A DNA stretch of 64,000 nucleotides from Lates calcarifer (taxonomy: Eukaryota > Chordata > Actinopteri > Centropomidae), in NCBI RefSeq assembly GCF_001640805.2, contig NC_066833.1, positions 9,596,715 to 9,660,714 of the forward strand. Reading direction: 5' to 3'. The position numbers and the translations under genes were made by a program. Shown in pieces: positions 41,050 to 52,922 of the stretch (position 1 is its first letter; every line of letters begins with the position of its first letter). Below the pieces are notes generated by a model, which searched no databases, was not told the origin of the DNA, and saw nothing but the letters and a program-made list of their open reading frames with translations.

Positions 41050-41305
41050 TAGGATGAGTCAACAGCTGATAAACTCTCTGAGTCTTTAAACCCTGCGGAG
41101 TGTGGTGACACTCAACAACCAGATCTGGGAGTAAAGCTAACTGACACCTACAAAGCAGAGGAGGCTTTAAACGGTATCAAAGCACGTCCAGCTCGGACGT
41201 TCCCCTGTCTGAAATGTCAGAGAGAAATGTCAGCTACAGAGAAGTGTGGAAGTCATGACAAGATGCGGAAGACGAAGGAAACTTTCTGTTAAATTTGCTC
41301 GTCCG
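41050..41305 (+). mobile_element. Second Tc1-like remnant copy
   Basis: The order of short identical strings (TTTAAACCCTG, GACACTCAACAACCA, AAAGCTAACTGA, CAAAGCAGAGGAGGCT, GGTATCAAAGCAC, CTGTCTGAAATGTCAG, GAAACTTTCTG) is the same as at 12810-13030. Both are thus diverged copies of one element in the same orientation, about 28 kb apart. This copy stops before the WSDE block and has no intact frame. Confidence 0.7.
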
Positions 41306-42425
41306 CTGGAAAGCACGGTATTCACGCGGACCAACTCCCATGCCTCCATCGATTGGGGATGTGTGAGGTGCTGGTCGGGCCATTAGAGTGGTATGTGTGT
41401 GCATTACAGCCTTGGCAAGTACAGCAAACCTGAGGGGAAACAAGCCAGTGTGCTCGGCTCGCCTTTCTCCAACCTCTACCCGATTAAAGGGAATGAAAAA
41501 TCCATGAGTGCTCATTAGATGGGTTTACAGGTGGCTAATGAGCTGATATTTAAAACTTGTCACTTGTCGTATCTCTCTCCCTCTCTCTCTCCTTCTTTCC
41601 TTCTTTTTCCTCCTGTCTTTGGCTGGCCTCCAGGACGGAGCTCCAGCAGGTCTGCTGGGGTGCCAGTATTGCTCTGTATCAGCAAAATGTCAGCCAGGAA
41701 CATGCACACACACACACACACACAAGCTGCATATTCCCAATTCCTATTACCATCAAGTAGAAGGACACATTCAAGATGGACAACTTTAATTAGACTCTGG
41801 TAATATAGGTTTATAATAGAGTATATGACTCGAAAGACTTATTTCACTCGTGTCTGTAATTATGTACGTGATAGCCGTTCAGGCCCTTATGGTCTCAGGC
41901 TGGTGTGAAAAATTACACTTGTTGTCCTCATTAAAAATCACCTCACCTTTTTAACCACTGAGTGATAAAAAGGGCAATTCCGCCACGCGCCGACGCCTCG
42001 TCTTTCATGCCAGCCCGTCGCTCCGTGGGCAAAAGCTGCGTCAGGTAGATTGGCCCCGCGGAGCGTAACCACTCTAGTTGCAGTGCAGGAAATATTACCT
42101 CAGTAATCTGCAGCAAGAGGCATTTCAGCAGGAAATGGCTCCCTGTGCTGGGGTGTATATATGGCCGGGGCTGAGTCGAGCTCATAATTCAGTGCGGCCG
42201 TTGGCACTTTTCATCCTCTGTCTGCCGGGGCTGGGTACCGGCTAAATGACAGTGAAAGCCACAATGGCACTTCCACCATTGCTTTATGACTGGCAGAGGC
42301 CCTGGGGCACCATGACTGGAGTGCTAAGTGAGAACATGGCTGCCAATCACTTGATATTAATCTTTGTGTGATCACGGGAGGGCGGCCGACATGAGAAACC
42401 GGAGGAGGAGGGAAATGGACCCAGC
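41306..42425. promoter_or_regulatory. Candidate conserved non-coding block
   Basis: Non-repetitive, moderately GC-rich sequence, best at 41940-42410, with GTGATAAAAAGGG, GGTAGATTGGCC, TTGATATTAATC and ATAATTCAG strings. It ends at a CA microsatellite. A smaller CA run lies at 41705-41722. No frame has both splice sites and a recognisable product. It lies 1.3-2.5 kb upstream of the CpG-rich block and could be a distal enhancer, but no comparison was possible. Confidence 0.35.
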
Positions 42426-42463
42426 TGGTGCACGACCAACAGAAATTAGCTCTGAATGTCCAC

Positions 42464-42464
<1 letters not shown>

Positions 42465-42495
<31 letters not shown>
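42465..42495. repeat. (CA)n microsatellite
   Basis: About fifteen CA units with one interruption near the start. Confidence 0.9.
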
Positions 42496-42499
<4 letters not shown>

Positions 42500-43765
42500 G
42501 AAGGTCAGTTGTTCACACACCTCATAATATAGAAAGACATGAAATTTCAGGGCACATCACCTGATTTCTTGGAGCACTGCAAAAGGTAAATAAACCAGAG
42601 ACGGAGTGTAAAGGTCAAACGTAAAATCAACACAGAGATAGTTAGCCCCTGAGGCACTTTTGTGTCAATCAAAGACATGATTTTTTTAATGCACTTATGT
42701 CAGTGATTAGTAGTTATACATCCAAACATACTTTTCTACCCAGGCTGCGTCCAAATTCACTCCTTATTTATTTATTATCTTTATAGTGTGTGAGATTTAT
42801 CCCCCCTGCAGCCCTCAAAATTCCTGCAGTGTGTGTAGACGCAGAAACTAACAGATGTCAGAAATCTAAATAAACTTGAGTCCTGTGTCAAAGCCAAATG
42901 ATCTTAGTCCAGCAGACTCTGGATAAGTGGATCTTGAATTGAGATATTTTTTGTAAAAATGCAGTTTCTGAGGTCAAAAATAATCCAGTTATGGTTCATT
43001 ATTATTTTTTTAGCTTGATAAAACTTCACTTAACTATTAGATAAATGTAAATAATGGTAATAATGGCACAAGTTGTTTCACATGTGACAAACTTTTTATA
43101 GTAGGATTTTGAGTAGATTTCATTCAGGTAATTACTGTAAAATGCACTGTTCTTAGGCTGCAGTAGTTTGTTAAGTGTGTGTTAGTTCAAACCTGTGGCA
43201 GACCTAGTTGAATGGGGAACCTGCATGCCAAAAAAGACAGATTCAGCTGGTTTCAATTGCATATTCAGCTCTTCTCTCCTCTCTCTGCCTGATGGATTGC
43301 AGAGCTTATTCTGTTTTTTTTCCCACTTTGTCCTCATTGTGCTTCGGTCTAACTTACCAGCAGTTTCACAGCACTTTGTGAAGACTTTAAATAAGGTTTA
43401 TTATACCTTTATTTGTGTTTTTCTGTGGCACATTTGCCTAATTTTTTATGTTTTTTGAACGAAGACAAGACCACACTGACCTGGTAAAGCAATTTTGAAC
43501 TACAGTTTTGATTTTGGTGCTAATATATAATATTTTTCTTTCTATGTAGACATGATAATTAATGACAAACCAAACATTTATAGTTTCTATTAAAAGGTTA
43601 TAACATCATCTTACTGTGTTTAAAAGCTTTCCAAAACACAGAGATGATATGAGTCATAATTAGAGGGTGTATTTAAATCATGGCAGCTTTGTTCTGTCTG
43701 TGCTGTGGCGGTTATTCATTGTTTTCTGAACATCATTTCCTCAGCTAGTCATATGACAGCCCAGA
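42496..43765. other. Gene-free stretch upstream of the CpG-rich block
   Basis: AT-rich sequence with short homopolymers. No exon, RNA gene or recognisable repeat family is visible. Confidence 0.5.
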
Positions 43766-43769
43766 CAAT

Positions 43770-44550
43770 CTGGCGCAAAGAAACGTCAGTGCTTTCTTCG
43801 GCGCACTGCGCACTTAGCGCAGCCTGCTTGTGTTCCCCTGCCGCCATTCTACGGAAACCCCGCAGGAGCCGTTGGTGAATGGCTGCCCTCTCGTGCGTTG
43901 ACGTAAACCAGACGGTTTTTTTCCCTTTTTTTTTTTTTTTTTGGTACCGAGCGGAGAGGAGATGCACACGGCACTCGAGTGAGGTAACTATATAAAAAAA
44001 CCCATTTGTTATCATTCACTCCCACAACATGGACCCGGGCAGCGTTTGCCACAACGTGTAGATGTTGCTAACCGCCGTTGTGAACGTTAGTTACGGGCTC
44101 TCAGACAGCGTATATTAGCGTTGCTCTTTGTACACTGAAAGCTAATTTCCTGTGAGTCGCTAGCTAACGTTAGCTGTCTGAATTGTTGCCTTCCTTTGCG
44201 GGCTAGCGTTAGCCCGTCCGAGTCAAACAAAACAAACGGGCCTGGCTGCTTTTTAACTTCTATCTCCGGGGTGGTGGGCAAGTGTACGGGTGTTTCTGTG
44301 GATATTCGGGAGTAGTTATGTGCTGGTTACTTTAACAGTTTGACCGGTTTAAGGCGCTGCGGTTGTGTAGTAACGTTCCTGTCACGAGGAAGAGTGGCAA
44401 GCTCGCGCAGTGTTGCATTATGCGCACCACGTGCAGCGCGGAAGCAGCCTCCGTTGATCAGACTGATTGTGATGGGCGGTTTCGCTGCTCCGCCTCGGTA
44501 ACCAGCAGCATGGCTGCGTTTGTCTGTTGTTTTCTGAAATTTAAATCGCG
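43770..44550 (+). promoter_or_regulatory. slc39a10: CpG-rich candidate promoter of slc39a10
   Basis: CpG dinucleotides are clearly denser here than in the flanks. The block contains GCCGCCATTCT at about 43840-43850 (YY1-like), a T-run at about 43924-43942, a TATATAAAA string at 43989-43997 and a GCTAACGTTAGC palindrome at 44163-44174. Three copies of the metal-response-element core TGCRCNC lie at 43807-43813, 43963-43969 and 44421-44427, all on the + strand. A good splice donor (GAG then GTAACT) at 43983/43984 would end a first non-coding exon starting near 43850. ZIP10 genes have a non-coding first exon far upstream, and MTF-1-dependent, zinc-responsive repression of ZIP10 is reported in mouse and zebrafish. 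The link to slc39a10 is inferred from position and orientation; the island could also serve an unseen gene. Confidence 0.5.
43850..43983 (+). other. slc39a10: Candidate non-coding first exon
   Basis: The 3' edge is a donor of the form GAG|GTAACT. The 5' edge is only approximate, placed just after a YY1-like motif that usually sits at transcription starts. If used, it would splice over about 10 kb to the acceptor at 54046-54047. A TATA-like string lies just downstream (43989-43997), so an alternative start near 44020 is also possible. Transcript data would settle this. Confidence 0.3.
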
Positions 44551-44929
44551 TTTTTAATCCGTGTTATTTTGCATGTGTGGGACCCTCAGCAGAGAAATGA
44601 CTGCCTGTGGTCACATCAAGACGGTGTTATTATTGTTCCCATGGCTGTGTTTTAATGAAGTTCTGGATAAACGAGTTACACGCATTTATTTCATACAGAA
44701 ATCTAGGCAGAAATTAATCATAAAATGTGCATTTATTTAATTTCACACAGTCACGTGGCATCTTTATAAACCAGTACATTCATGTTAATTCAAATTTTAA
44801 TCTAAATCTAATATTAAACGATACTACTGTCAGCTCCCCTCCTCTAAAATATCTGCACATTATCCTTGATGGGTTTTGTAATCTTGGAGAAGTGAGATGC
44901 AGATGTGCAACAAGTTCCCAAGATTTAAG

Positions 44930-45265
44930 AGATTAAGATTAAGATAGACTTTATTTATCCCACCTGTGGCACAGCTTTTCTCTTCCATATTTTAAATTCT
45001 ATCTCTAAGTTTTTGCTGGATTTGCTCTGTGGTGGACTTAGACACTTCTCAATTAACACACCAAGTGCTGACAGGTCGAGGAAGAAAAGATAAATTGTAC
45101 AATATATGCAGGCAAATACCTTACAGAAGCCAGGAGTCACATGGTTATGTCTCCCCACGGGGATGACAGGAAGTGTGGTGCTTATGATACTCCAGCAAAA
45201 ACAAAACCACATGACTGACCTTCCTGATCTGAATGTTTCAGCCATAAGATAAGTCCTTTTTTAAC
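44930..45265. repeat. Dispersed retroelement-like repeat
   Basis: AGATAGACTTTATTTATCCCAC at the left edge is a typical fish retroelement 3'-end string. The segment ends near a second AAGATAAGTCC string at about 45246-45256 that could mark the other boundary. No protein-coding remnant is recognisable. Confidence 0.4.
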
Positions 45266-47370
45266 CCAAAGGCTGATTGTCATTAGGTTAAAAAAAGAGA
45301 TAAGGTCAGATATAGTAACCACAAACATCAGGTCTGGCTCTCAGTCCCATATGAGCTCCTGGTGCTGAATCACATTTTAATTTGGGTAATTGCTTTGGAA
45401 ATATAAATCCAGTTTGGCCTGTGATTGCTCCAATCAGTTAACAAGCTAATCACTGTACACTGTACCTAATATTACAAGCCATTATCCAACACCGCCCACA
45501 GAATGTGAGTGTGTGCTCCTTGCTCACATGACAATATTTATAAAACACTCTTTTTCTAAAGTTTTTTTTTGTTGTTGGCATTTAATGAAGCTACTAAAAT
45601 AATATTCCTAGTGTGATTTGGAGGCACCTGACCCAGAATTAACAAAGTGGGTCTTGTCATGTAGGATGCCGAAACGTTTCCCATCATACAAGTTATGGAA
45701 GAGTTCATCAAAACACAAGACAAATGATACAACTCAAAATTATAGGTGCACTGGTAAAAAAAATACAGCTAATCTAAATAATCTGACAAGGCAAGATGTT
45801 ACGCTCTCAGGATTAGAGACGGTGTGACCTGAAATAACACAGATTCAGTGCTGACACGTCAATTCCTTTTAATAAATTAAACCGATTTGTGTCACATATG
45901 TACAGTCACCTGTTCCTCCATATGCACCATGCTTATCAACTAACCATTACCATGCTTTAAGAACTGTAAAGGCCTTTGTTTCTGATATGATTGGAGTTCC
46001 CCTTTTGGTGTTAAGCGGTGTAACCAAACCTTATTAACAGCTGCAACATACAAGCAGCCCTTTATGATTGCAGCTTGAAAATAAAGCGTGACGCTATTCC
46101 ACAGAGTTATTGTGCATTTTAAAGTGCTTACAGTGCTAAATGAATAACTGTTGATTACGTAAACACACCCAAAGTCCCAAACATCCCAAGATGTACAGTG
46201 ATACGGCTGAGTGCAAACACAGATGGGACCTCATGAGTCCAGCAGCTCTGCAGTGCAACTATCTTTGTCTCTCATATCAAATACCCACACTTTGAATGCT
46301 GCTGTTGGAATTGTTGGTTGTTTTTTCTCGGCTTTGCTTGCTAAACATCTAAAGTAGGCTTACTGTATGTGGACAGAAAACTTAGGCCTGTAAATGTAAC
46401 TGTTTACAGGAGATTTGCTGCCTATTTTTTGCTTTACACAGGGATACAAAGAAAGCAAACACAGGATTGCATTGTCATGTCCTGGCTTGGAGGTTTTGGG
46501 ACAACTGGAGAGTATGCAGCCTGAGGTTCTTTTTCTGTTGTTTTCTGTTGTTTCTGGTCCATTGAGGACAAAGCTACACGATGAGGATATTAAACACAGT
46601 GATGCTGAAATTTACGTGACTAAACAAACTCTAAATTATCAGAAAAAACATCTATCTTACTGAAGGTTAAACTCTTTTTAAATGTAACTCCACCTTGAAT
46701 CTTACAGTACAGACTATCAGTGAAGTGACTGTTGCTGCCAACTGCAAGTTTCAAATTAGAATACAGTAAACACAGGCGTAGCTGGTCTATTTGTTTTAGT
46801 GCTCATATGTCCACAGTTTGTGCCACGTGTAACACCATTCCCACACCACAGCTGCTCATACACACAGGGTGTTTTGACCATACGGCTGTCCTCCTACACT
46901 TGAATTTTGTCAGTAGCAACAGTCACCATCATGTATTTCTAACCTTATCAGGCCTGATTCTGAATAAATGTTTGAAAACAACGAGGTTAAACTAAATTTA
47001 AATAATCCTTTGAGCTACTGAACATTTACATTTGTCTGCAACAACTTGCAAAAGAGGAAAGTTTAGACATTTATTATGGTATAATCAGTTCTTTCCTCAT
47101 TGAAATTGCATCATTATCCTTTTATTTCACCACCAGCCCAATGATGTTGTTAAACGACTCACACAAGTCATTGCATCTCGTGTTTGTAGGTTAAGATCTC
47201 ATTTTTTAATGAACAAGGAGGATCAGGGAGAACGCTGTGTTGGGGCAGTGTGGTACATCTTGCTCTTTTCAGTCTGCTGATTTACACCCGTGTCCATGCA
47301 GCTACACAAATATACTGTACATCATGAGTAGCAGGTCAGGTGGTTGATCCTAGACTCAGCTCCCTGACTG

Positions 47371-47400
47371 AAACACACACACACACACACACACACACAC
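47371..47400. repeat. (CA)n microsatellite
   Basis: Fifteen uninterrupted CA units. Confidence 0.92.
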
Positions 47401-47439
47401 TGTGGCTCCCCCCTCCTCCCTGTACAAATTAGTTAAGTC

Positions 47440-47556
47440 ACTGGACTCAAACTCCTCAAAACATTTCAACCTGTTCGTTATGTCGGTGCTGGGCGTGAAC
47501 ATTTTGTTTTGGTGTGGTGTGAGCTCCCGTCCTCGTTGGCTTATTTCTGTCTAGAG
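47440..47556 (+). other. Candidate alternative untranslated exon
   Basis: A strong donor (AGAG|GTAAGC, GT at 47557-47558) follows a locally GC-richer stretch. No acceptor is evident within 120 bases upstream, so if real it would be an alternative first exon. Its start is a guess. It could equally be a chance donor in intron 1. Confidence 0.2.
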
Positions 47557-50500
47557 GTAAGCATTAGCCTGTGTTTTGCCAAGGTGTTATTTCAGTGTAT
47601 CACTCAGCTGATTGTTCTGTTTACTTCTAGCCTTGTGGTCTCGCACTCTTTTGCACTGCGATGAACACGCTTCCAGGCCACAGAGCATCAGCCGTGCACC
47701 TGCGTCTCACCGCAGAGATCACTCGCTGTTTTGCGCCGCAGCTCCTCACTTCCACCCGAGGAATTCAGGACTATATTCGGCATCTTCTGTCAGAGATGTT
47801 GACCCACGAAACCTGAGCTTGATGTGGTGTTTGACTTGTGAGAAGTTCAGGGGAAGTTGCGGCCTGTGTCCACTGGTTTCCTTTGAACCTGCTTGTGTCA
47901 TGTTATCCCAAAGTGTTAAAGTATTTGCTGAACGATGCGGCGGGTCAGGCTTGTTTTCTATTTACTACTATTTAAGCCACTGACACGGGCATTTAAAGCT
48001 GTTTGGTGAAGCTGGTAATTTGCCTGCCTCAGACTTTTCTTGGTCATTAATTTGTCTTCTAATTCGGTCAATGACAGGTGCACTGGGATGTGCTCATACT
48101 GAAACATATGTGTCTCTGCCTTAGACCACCTGAGCTGAGTCTGCTGCAATGAGACTGTGTCAGGTACTTGAGTCAGGAGATTTGCAGGAAATCGACCACA
48201 CGATAGCTGCTTTTGTTCGGAGGATTGCTGGTTCAACTTGTCATAATGACAACCTTGATCAATATTTCTTTTTGTTTTTCAGCAGTCCTGAGTGTTTGTC
48301 CGTGTTATGACAAAAGCAGTACACCTGTAAACACACAGCATGTACTTGCCCGTGCTTCTTGTGGACACTTAAGCTAAGCTGTAGTGATTTCACATTTTGT
48401 CCGGCGGTGCTGTAACGTCTCAGTGCGCCGCCTCACCACAAGTCAAATGAATGCTTAGGACACAGCGTTGAATACAGTTCACAAGCTGTTATTTCTCTAG
48501 ATGTCAGCTCGTCACATGGATCACCTGAACTCAGGTGTCTCGTCTCTTTTTTTTTTCTTACTTTATTGTCCTCCAAGATTCCCACAGACCATTTGCAGCG
48601 AGTTGGGTCCATGTGGCGGCTGACATCTGCACTCTTGTGCCTCAGGTCTTACTAAGAAAACCTCCACTCTGACATGTTTTTATTTTCTGTCTCAAGAACA
48701 AATTGTGTGCCTCACCCTGCACTCTGAGCAAGCTTCTGGTTGTCAAAGCTTCCCTGGCATAAAGAGTATGGAATCAAAAAAAGGAGGCTTAATAGTTTCT
48801 GATCCCAACCTAACCCATCACAGCTCTGGGAAACTGCTTTGCTTTTTAAAGATTGATTGGATTTCAAAAGCTCGTAATATTATGCTGCTTCAGAAACCAC
48901 ATGCACATTTTAAGTTTAAAATATTGTCTTTAAAGTTGTAGTAAAATACATCATGTAAACACAAGTGAACACACAAAACAATTTATCTGTCAGCAAGCAT
49001 CTAATCTTTTCTCTTAGTGAGCAACTAGCCCAAACATTGAATTTAACTTCATTTGCTCTTTAGAAGACATTGTTTTTTATTTATTCTTACCTTAAAGAGC
49101 AACAGAAATCTTAGTTTGAACACACTTCTCTAACTATTGGAGCGTAAAGTATATTATTAAAAACACTGTTGAATATTGTGTCAAATGTCAGGTTACGTTT
49201 GTCTTAATGCAGAGATGTTCATTATCAGCTTAATTAGTTGTAGTGCATGTCAATCCTGAGTGTGTTGATTTTTGTAAGAAACATAAATCAGATCAGGATC
49301 AGTGGCAAAAACAAAACACTCATTTATTTCTGAATTATTTAGTAACAGTAACCAGACGTTTGCTGTCATTTCTGGAATACCAGAATAGAATTTTTTTTCG
49401 CTTCATTACTCTTTCTGTTTCCTCGCAGACAGTGGCTTGATACAGAGATGAGAAGAATGTGTATGGTCGTGTGAGAATCATATGAAGCAGCTTAAGGCCA
49501 AAGTCTTTTTTTTTTCCCCCTTGAGAAATAACAAGGTTCTTGTTGTCATGGACAACCTGGAAAAGACATGGGAAAAATATTTGTGGGAAGGAGTAGTGTA
49601 GAGATAAAGGCTTCAGAATTGACAGCAACAACATTTATTTATATTTGTTTATCTTGTTTGTATCCTACTGCACTTTTCACGTTTTGTAAAGAATATTAAT
49701 TTTAAAAAAAGTATTTATGATCCTCGTACACTGATTTACATTCCTCTTTTCTCTGCTGATTGCTATTCATCAGTGAGAAGCTAATTGCTCCATTACTTTG
49801 ACTGGTAATTGAATGCACCTGTAAGTGTTTCTTCCAGTATTATGGTTCACTAAAGGCCTTTTTCATACAGCAGACATTTTGATTTGTCATAGAAGGGAAA
49901 ACACAAGTGTCTCAGTAAGTTATGACAGTTTCTTTCCCTACTGTGACATGTTCAAGTGTCCACAGTGAAAAAGCTTTATTGTGTTGTGGTCTAGCAGACT
50001 TCTAAAAGGTCACACATACAGTACATAAAAACATGATTATAAGCCCAGCACAGGTGTAATTTTCAGGCAGTTTTTAGACCTGTTTATCGCTGTGAATACT
50101 TTATGCAGCTCAGTAATCATCACTGGACTCCACATTTGCTCAGCAGGGTTTCCTGCTGTGTATTATAGCGAATGCCAACTGCCACACCTGAAATAAAGAC
50201 CGACCCCTCAGGGGCCTTACCACCTTTGCTACCCAATTTCCTGAGAGAAACCCTGCACGGTATCCGCTCATGAATGAAACAAAAAGCGACACTCAGCTGG
50301 GGTTTTGATGTAGTCCTTGTGATTTTGATTAGCCAGACAAATTCTGCTTTAAATTAGGACTGAGCGTCTCTCCACGTGCAAGATTTTGGCTTTGTGCCGG
50401 TGTCTCCAAAAATGCAGCACCCTCACAAACCTCCCTGTGAATAAGTCGTCATCTCTCAGCAATGAGTGAGCTCTCTTTTACCATATTTGACACTGATCCA

Positions 50501-50639
50501 TGCTGACTCCTGTCATCTTAATTGATTTGTTCAAGAGTGCAGTTGAAGGCATCACGGGCTGGGTCCCCAGCCTGCCCACACCAGTGCTATTCATTAAAAA
50601 GTGAATGAATGAATGAACGTCTCTGGCAGTGGTGATGAT

Positions 50640-51095
50640 ACAATGACTCGAGTAGAGGTAAAAGTACTCATAAAATAACTGAGTAAGAGTAAAAAAGTAT
50701 TTATACACCCACAAGATATGGTCATTGTTTTAGTACCTTTATGATTAATAGTGTGTGTATGAAGCAGGGAAATATGAGATAATGTTTTCATACAGACCAG
50801 GTCTAGACTGTACTCTGAGTGAGATCCAATTCAGATCAAAATGCTAATGTTAGCTCCCATGTAGCAGTTAGCAGTGTGAGCTCCAGTAAGCAGACCTCCC
50901 ACCCTGGGCTATTTTATTTGAGGGAGCCCCTGGCTATTAGGCTAATGATTATCTCTGAGTCCGAGCGTCAAAGCTCAGCTGAGTTTATTTATAGATATAT
51001 GAAAATGACGAGAAGCATGTAGCCCAAAGTACTGGAGTAAAAGTACATGTATTTTATCAGTAAGTAGTAAAAGTATTTCGCAAAATAACTACTCT
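50640..51095. repeat. AGTAAAAGTACT-type dispersed repeat pair
   Basis: Related strings flank a 350-base interior: GAGGTAAAAGTACTCATAAAATAACT at the left and GGAGTAAAAGTACATG with AAGTAGTAAAAGTATTTCGC and AAAATAACTACTC at the right. The motif also occurs near 62765-62810 and, inverted, near 30210-30320. It is a common fish repeat of unknown class to me. Confidence 0.5.
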
Positions 51096-51468
51096 TAAGG
51101 TCTTTTCAGACTGAGGGCATTTTTTTAATGATTAATTAATTAATTTTTTCCAGCTGTTTTTCGTTATGAGTACCTTCACACAGAATGCGAATACTGCGCA
51201 ACAAAAAGTGATTATTTTTTTCAAAAGGAGGTTGATTTTTCTGAGCTTTTGCACTGCAAATAAAGGCACCACCGCCGCCTCCTCCTCCCACAGGACCTCA
51301 AACTGTCCCACAAACATCCTAAAAAATATGTCGGGAATTGGCTGCGGTGCAGCTTCAGCTTCTGTATATTCGCGGGCAAGTATCTCGCATTTTTGCGTTG
51401 TATATTTGCATCTCACTCTAAGTGAAAAGGCCTTTAGAAGTACAGTTTAGTCGAGCATTTACAGATTT

Positions 51469-51492
51469 ATATATATATATATATGTGTGTAT
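51469..51492. repeat. (TA)n/(TG)n microsatellite
   Basis: A run of TA units passes into a short TG run. Simple sequence. Confidence 0.85.
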
Positions 51493-52091
51493 TACAGAAG
51501 TCTACATGAATGAGTCTGAATTTAATTCATCGTCTTCTCCCATGTTTTCCCACAGTGCATGTGTCAGAAGAGTTGGAAAACCCCCTCATACAGTAGCACC
51601 AGGACTGGGGGTCAAACAGGAGGAATCGTATTACAGTGAGTTACCAAGTTAACACATTTCACAGTGTAATGAGTGTAATGACAGGAGTATTTACTTGTCT
51701 GGTGTTGAGACAGTGAAACAGTGATTTCATCCCTTTAACAGAAACAAAGACACAGTGCAGTGATTTTTATTTCATTCATTAGAAGATCAAGTTGTAAATG
51801 TACGCAGAAAATAAGTGAATACTCAGTCTCACTTCAGAGAAAATATAAAATGGGCACACTTAAAATGAATTTGTGACGCTTACTTTTTAGATTGAGATTC
51901 TCTTTTTTCTCCGTTTTCCCCTTAAAGGCCGAACAGAGGAAAGATTCTAATCAGGAAAACACAGCGAGCTCTGTTGCTGCTTTAGAGGGTGTGCTCTTAG
52001 AAGTAGGTCTTGGCTTTGCCCCAACCTATTTGCTGTGAGGTTCATAGGTCACTGTTGTCTCATGTTTATAAACACTGTCTTGTCGACAGCC

Positions 52092-52209
52092 GTGAAGTCG
52101 GCTTGTAACCGCACTTATAACGTCTGCAGCCTTGAGTCAGCGCGCCATCATTCACCCCCCTTTGCCAAACTTAATTTCACACACCACTCAGTCAAGGGCA
52201 CACACCGTG
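52092..52209 (+). other. Candidate alternative untranslated exon
   Basis: Bounded by a pyrimidine-poor but usable acceptor (CGACAG ending at about 52091) and a consensus donor (CCGTG|GTAAGT, GT at 52210-52211). The 118-base interior is GC-richer than its surroundings. It has no protein similarity and would lie in the 5' untranslated part of slc39a10 if spliced in. It may be a chance pairing of sites. Confidence 0.22.
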
Positions 52210-52894
52210 GTAAGTAGCCTCGCTTCCAGTTTTCTCAAGGTAATTTTAAATGAACGAATGAAGTCAGTGTTAATTAATCAGTGATTTTTGTGGTGGTTTT
52301 TGAAGTGTGTGTGCCGTACTTAAGGTCCTTTAAAGGTGGTTTATCACCTGGATGACTCATTGTAAAAGTGAACACCTTTGGTCTCTTGTGGCTGTTTTGA
52401 TTTTTGTTTAGTGTAATTTGTGCAGTGACAACAATAATCTGCATTTAGATTCTGACAAAAAAGTGTCCATTATATTAGATCAGATCACCCAGAACTTTAA
52501 AACTCTACTTTACCTATACACAAGCTCTTAATCTTGTTACATGGGGAGAGGGAACTGAATAATGAGTTAATAGTCATCGTCTGATAAGCTATTGATGTCG
52601 TCTGGTCAATGATCAAGGCTTTGAGGAAGGCTTTGTCTCACTTTTTAAAATTGTTTTATCTGTAAAATATTTAAGCGGGATGCTTACAGATACTGTATAA
52701 TTAGGTATTCATTTATTTTTGTTGGATAAATTGTTGTGAATTCATCGATGTTCTATTTGCGTTTTTTGTCTAGCAGGTTCTTGCTTCTTCAGAGTATTGA
52801 GTAGTCATCTTGTTGTCTTTTTGTTGTTGTTGTCGCTCCCACAGTCGTTACTAGCTCTAGTAAAAACATTGCTAACAAGCTGACTGCCAAAGAT

Positions 52895-52922
52895 CTGTGT
52901 GTGTGTGTGTGTGTGTGTGTGT
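52895..52922. repeat. (TG)n microsatellite
   Basis: About thirteen TG units. Confidence 0.92.

Noticed and set aside
47612..47983. 123-codon + strand frame preceded by a CTTCTAG acceptor-like string
   Set aside because: No similarity to ZIP proteins or any family I know, and no donor in a sensible place.
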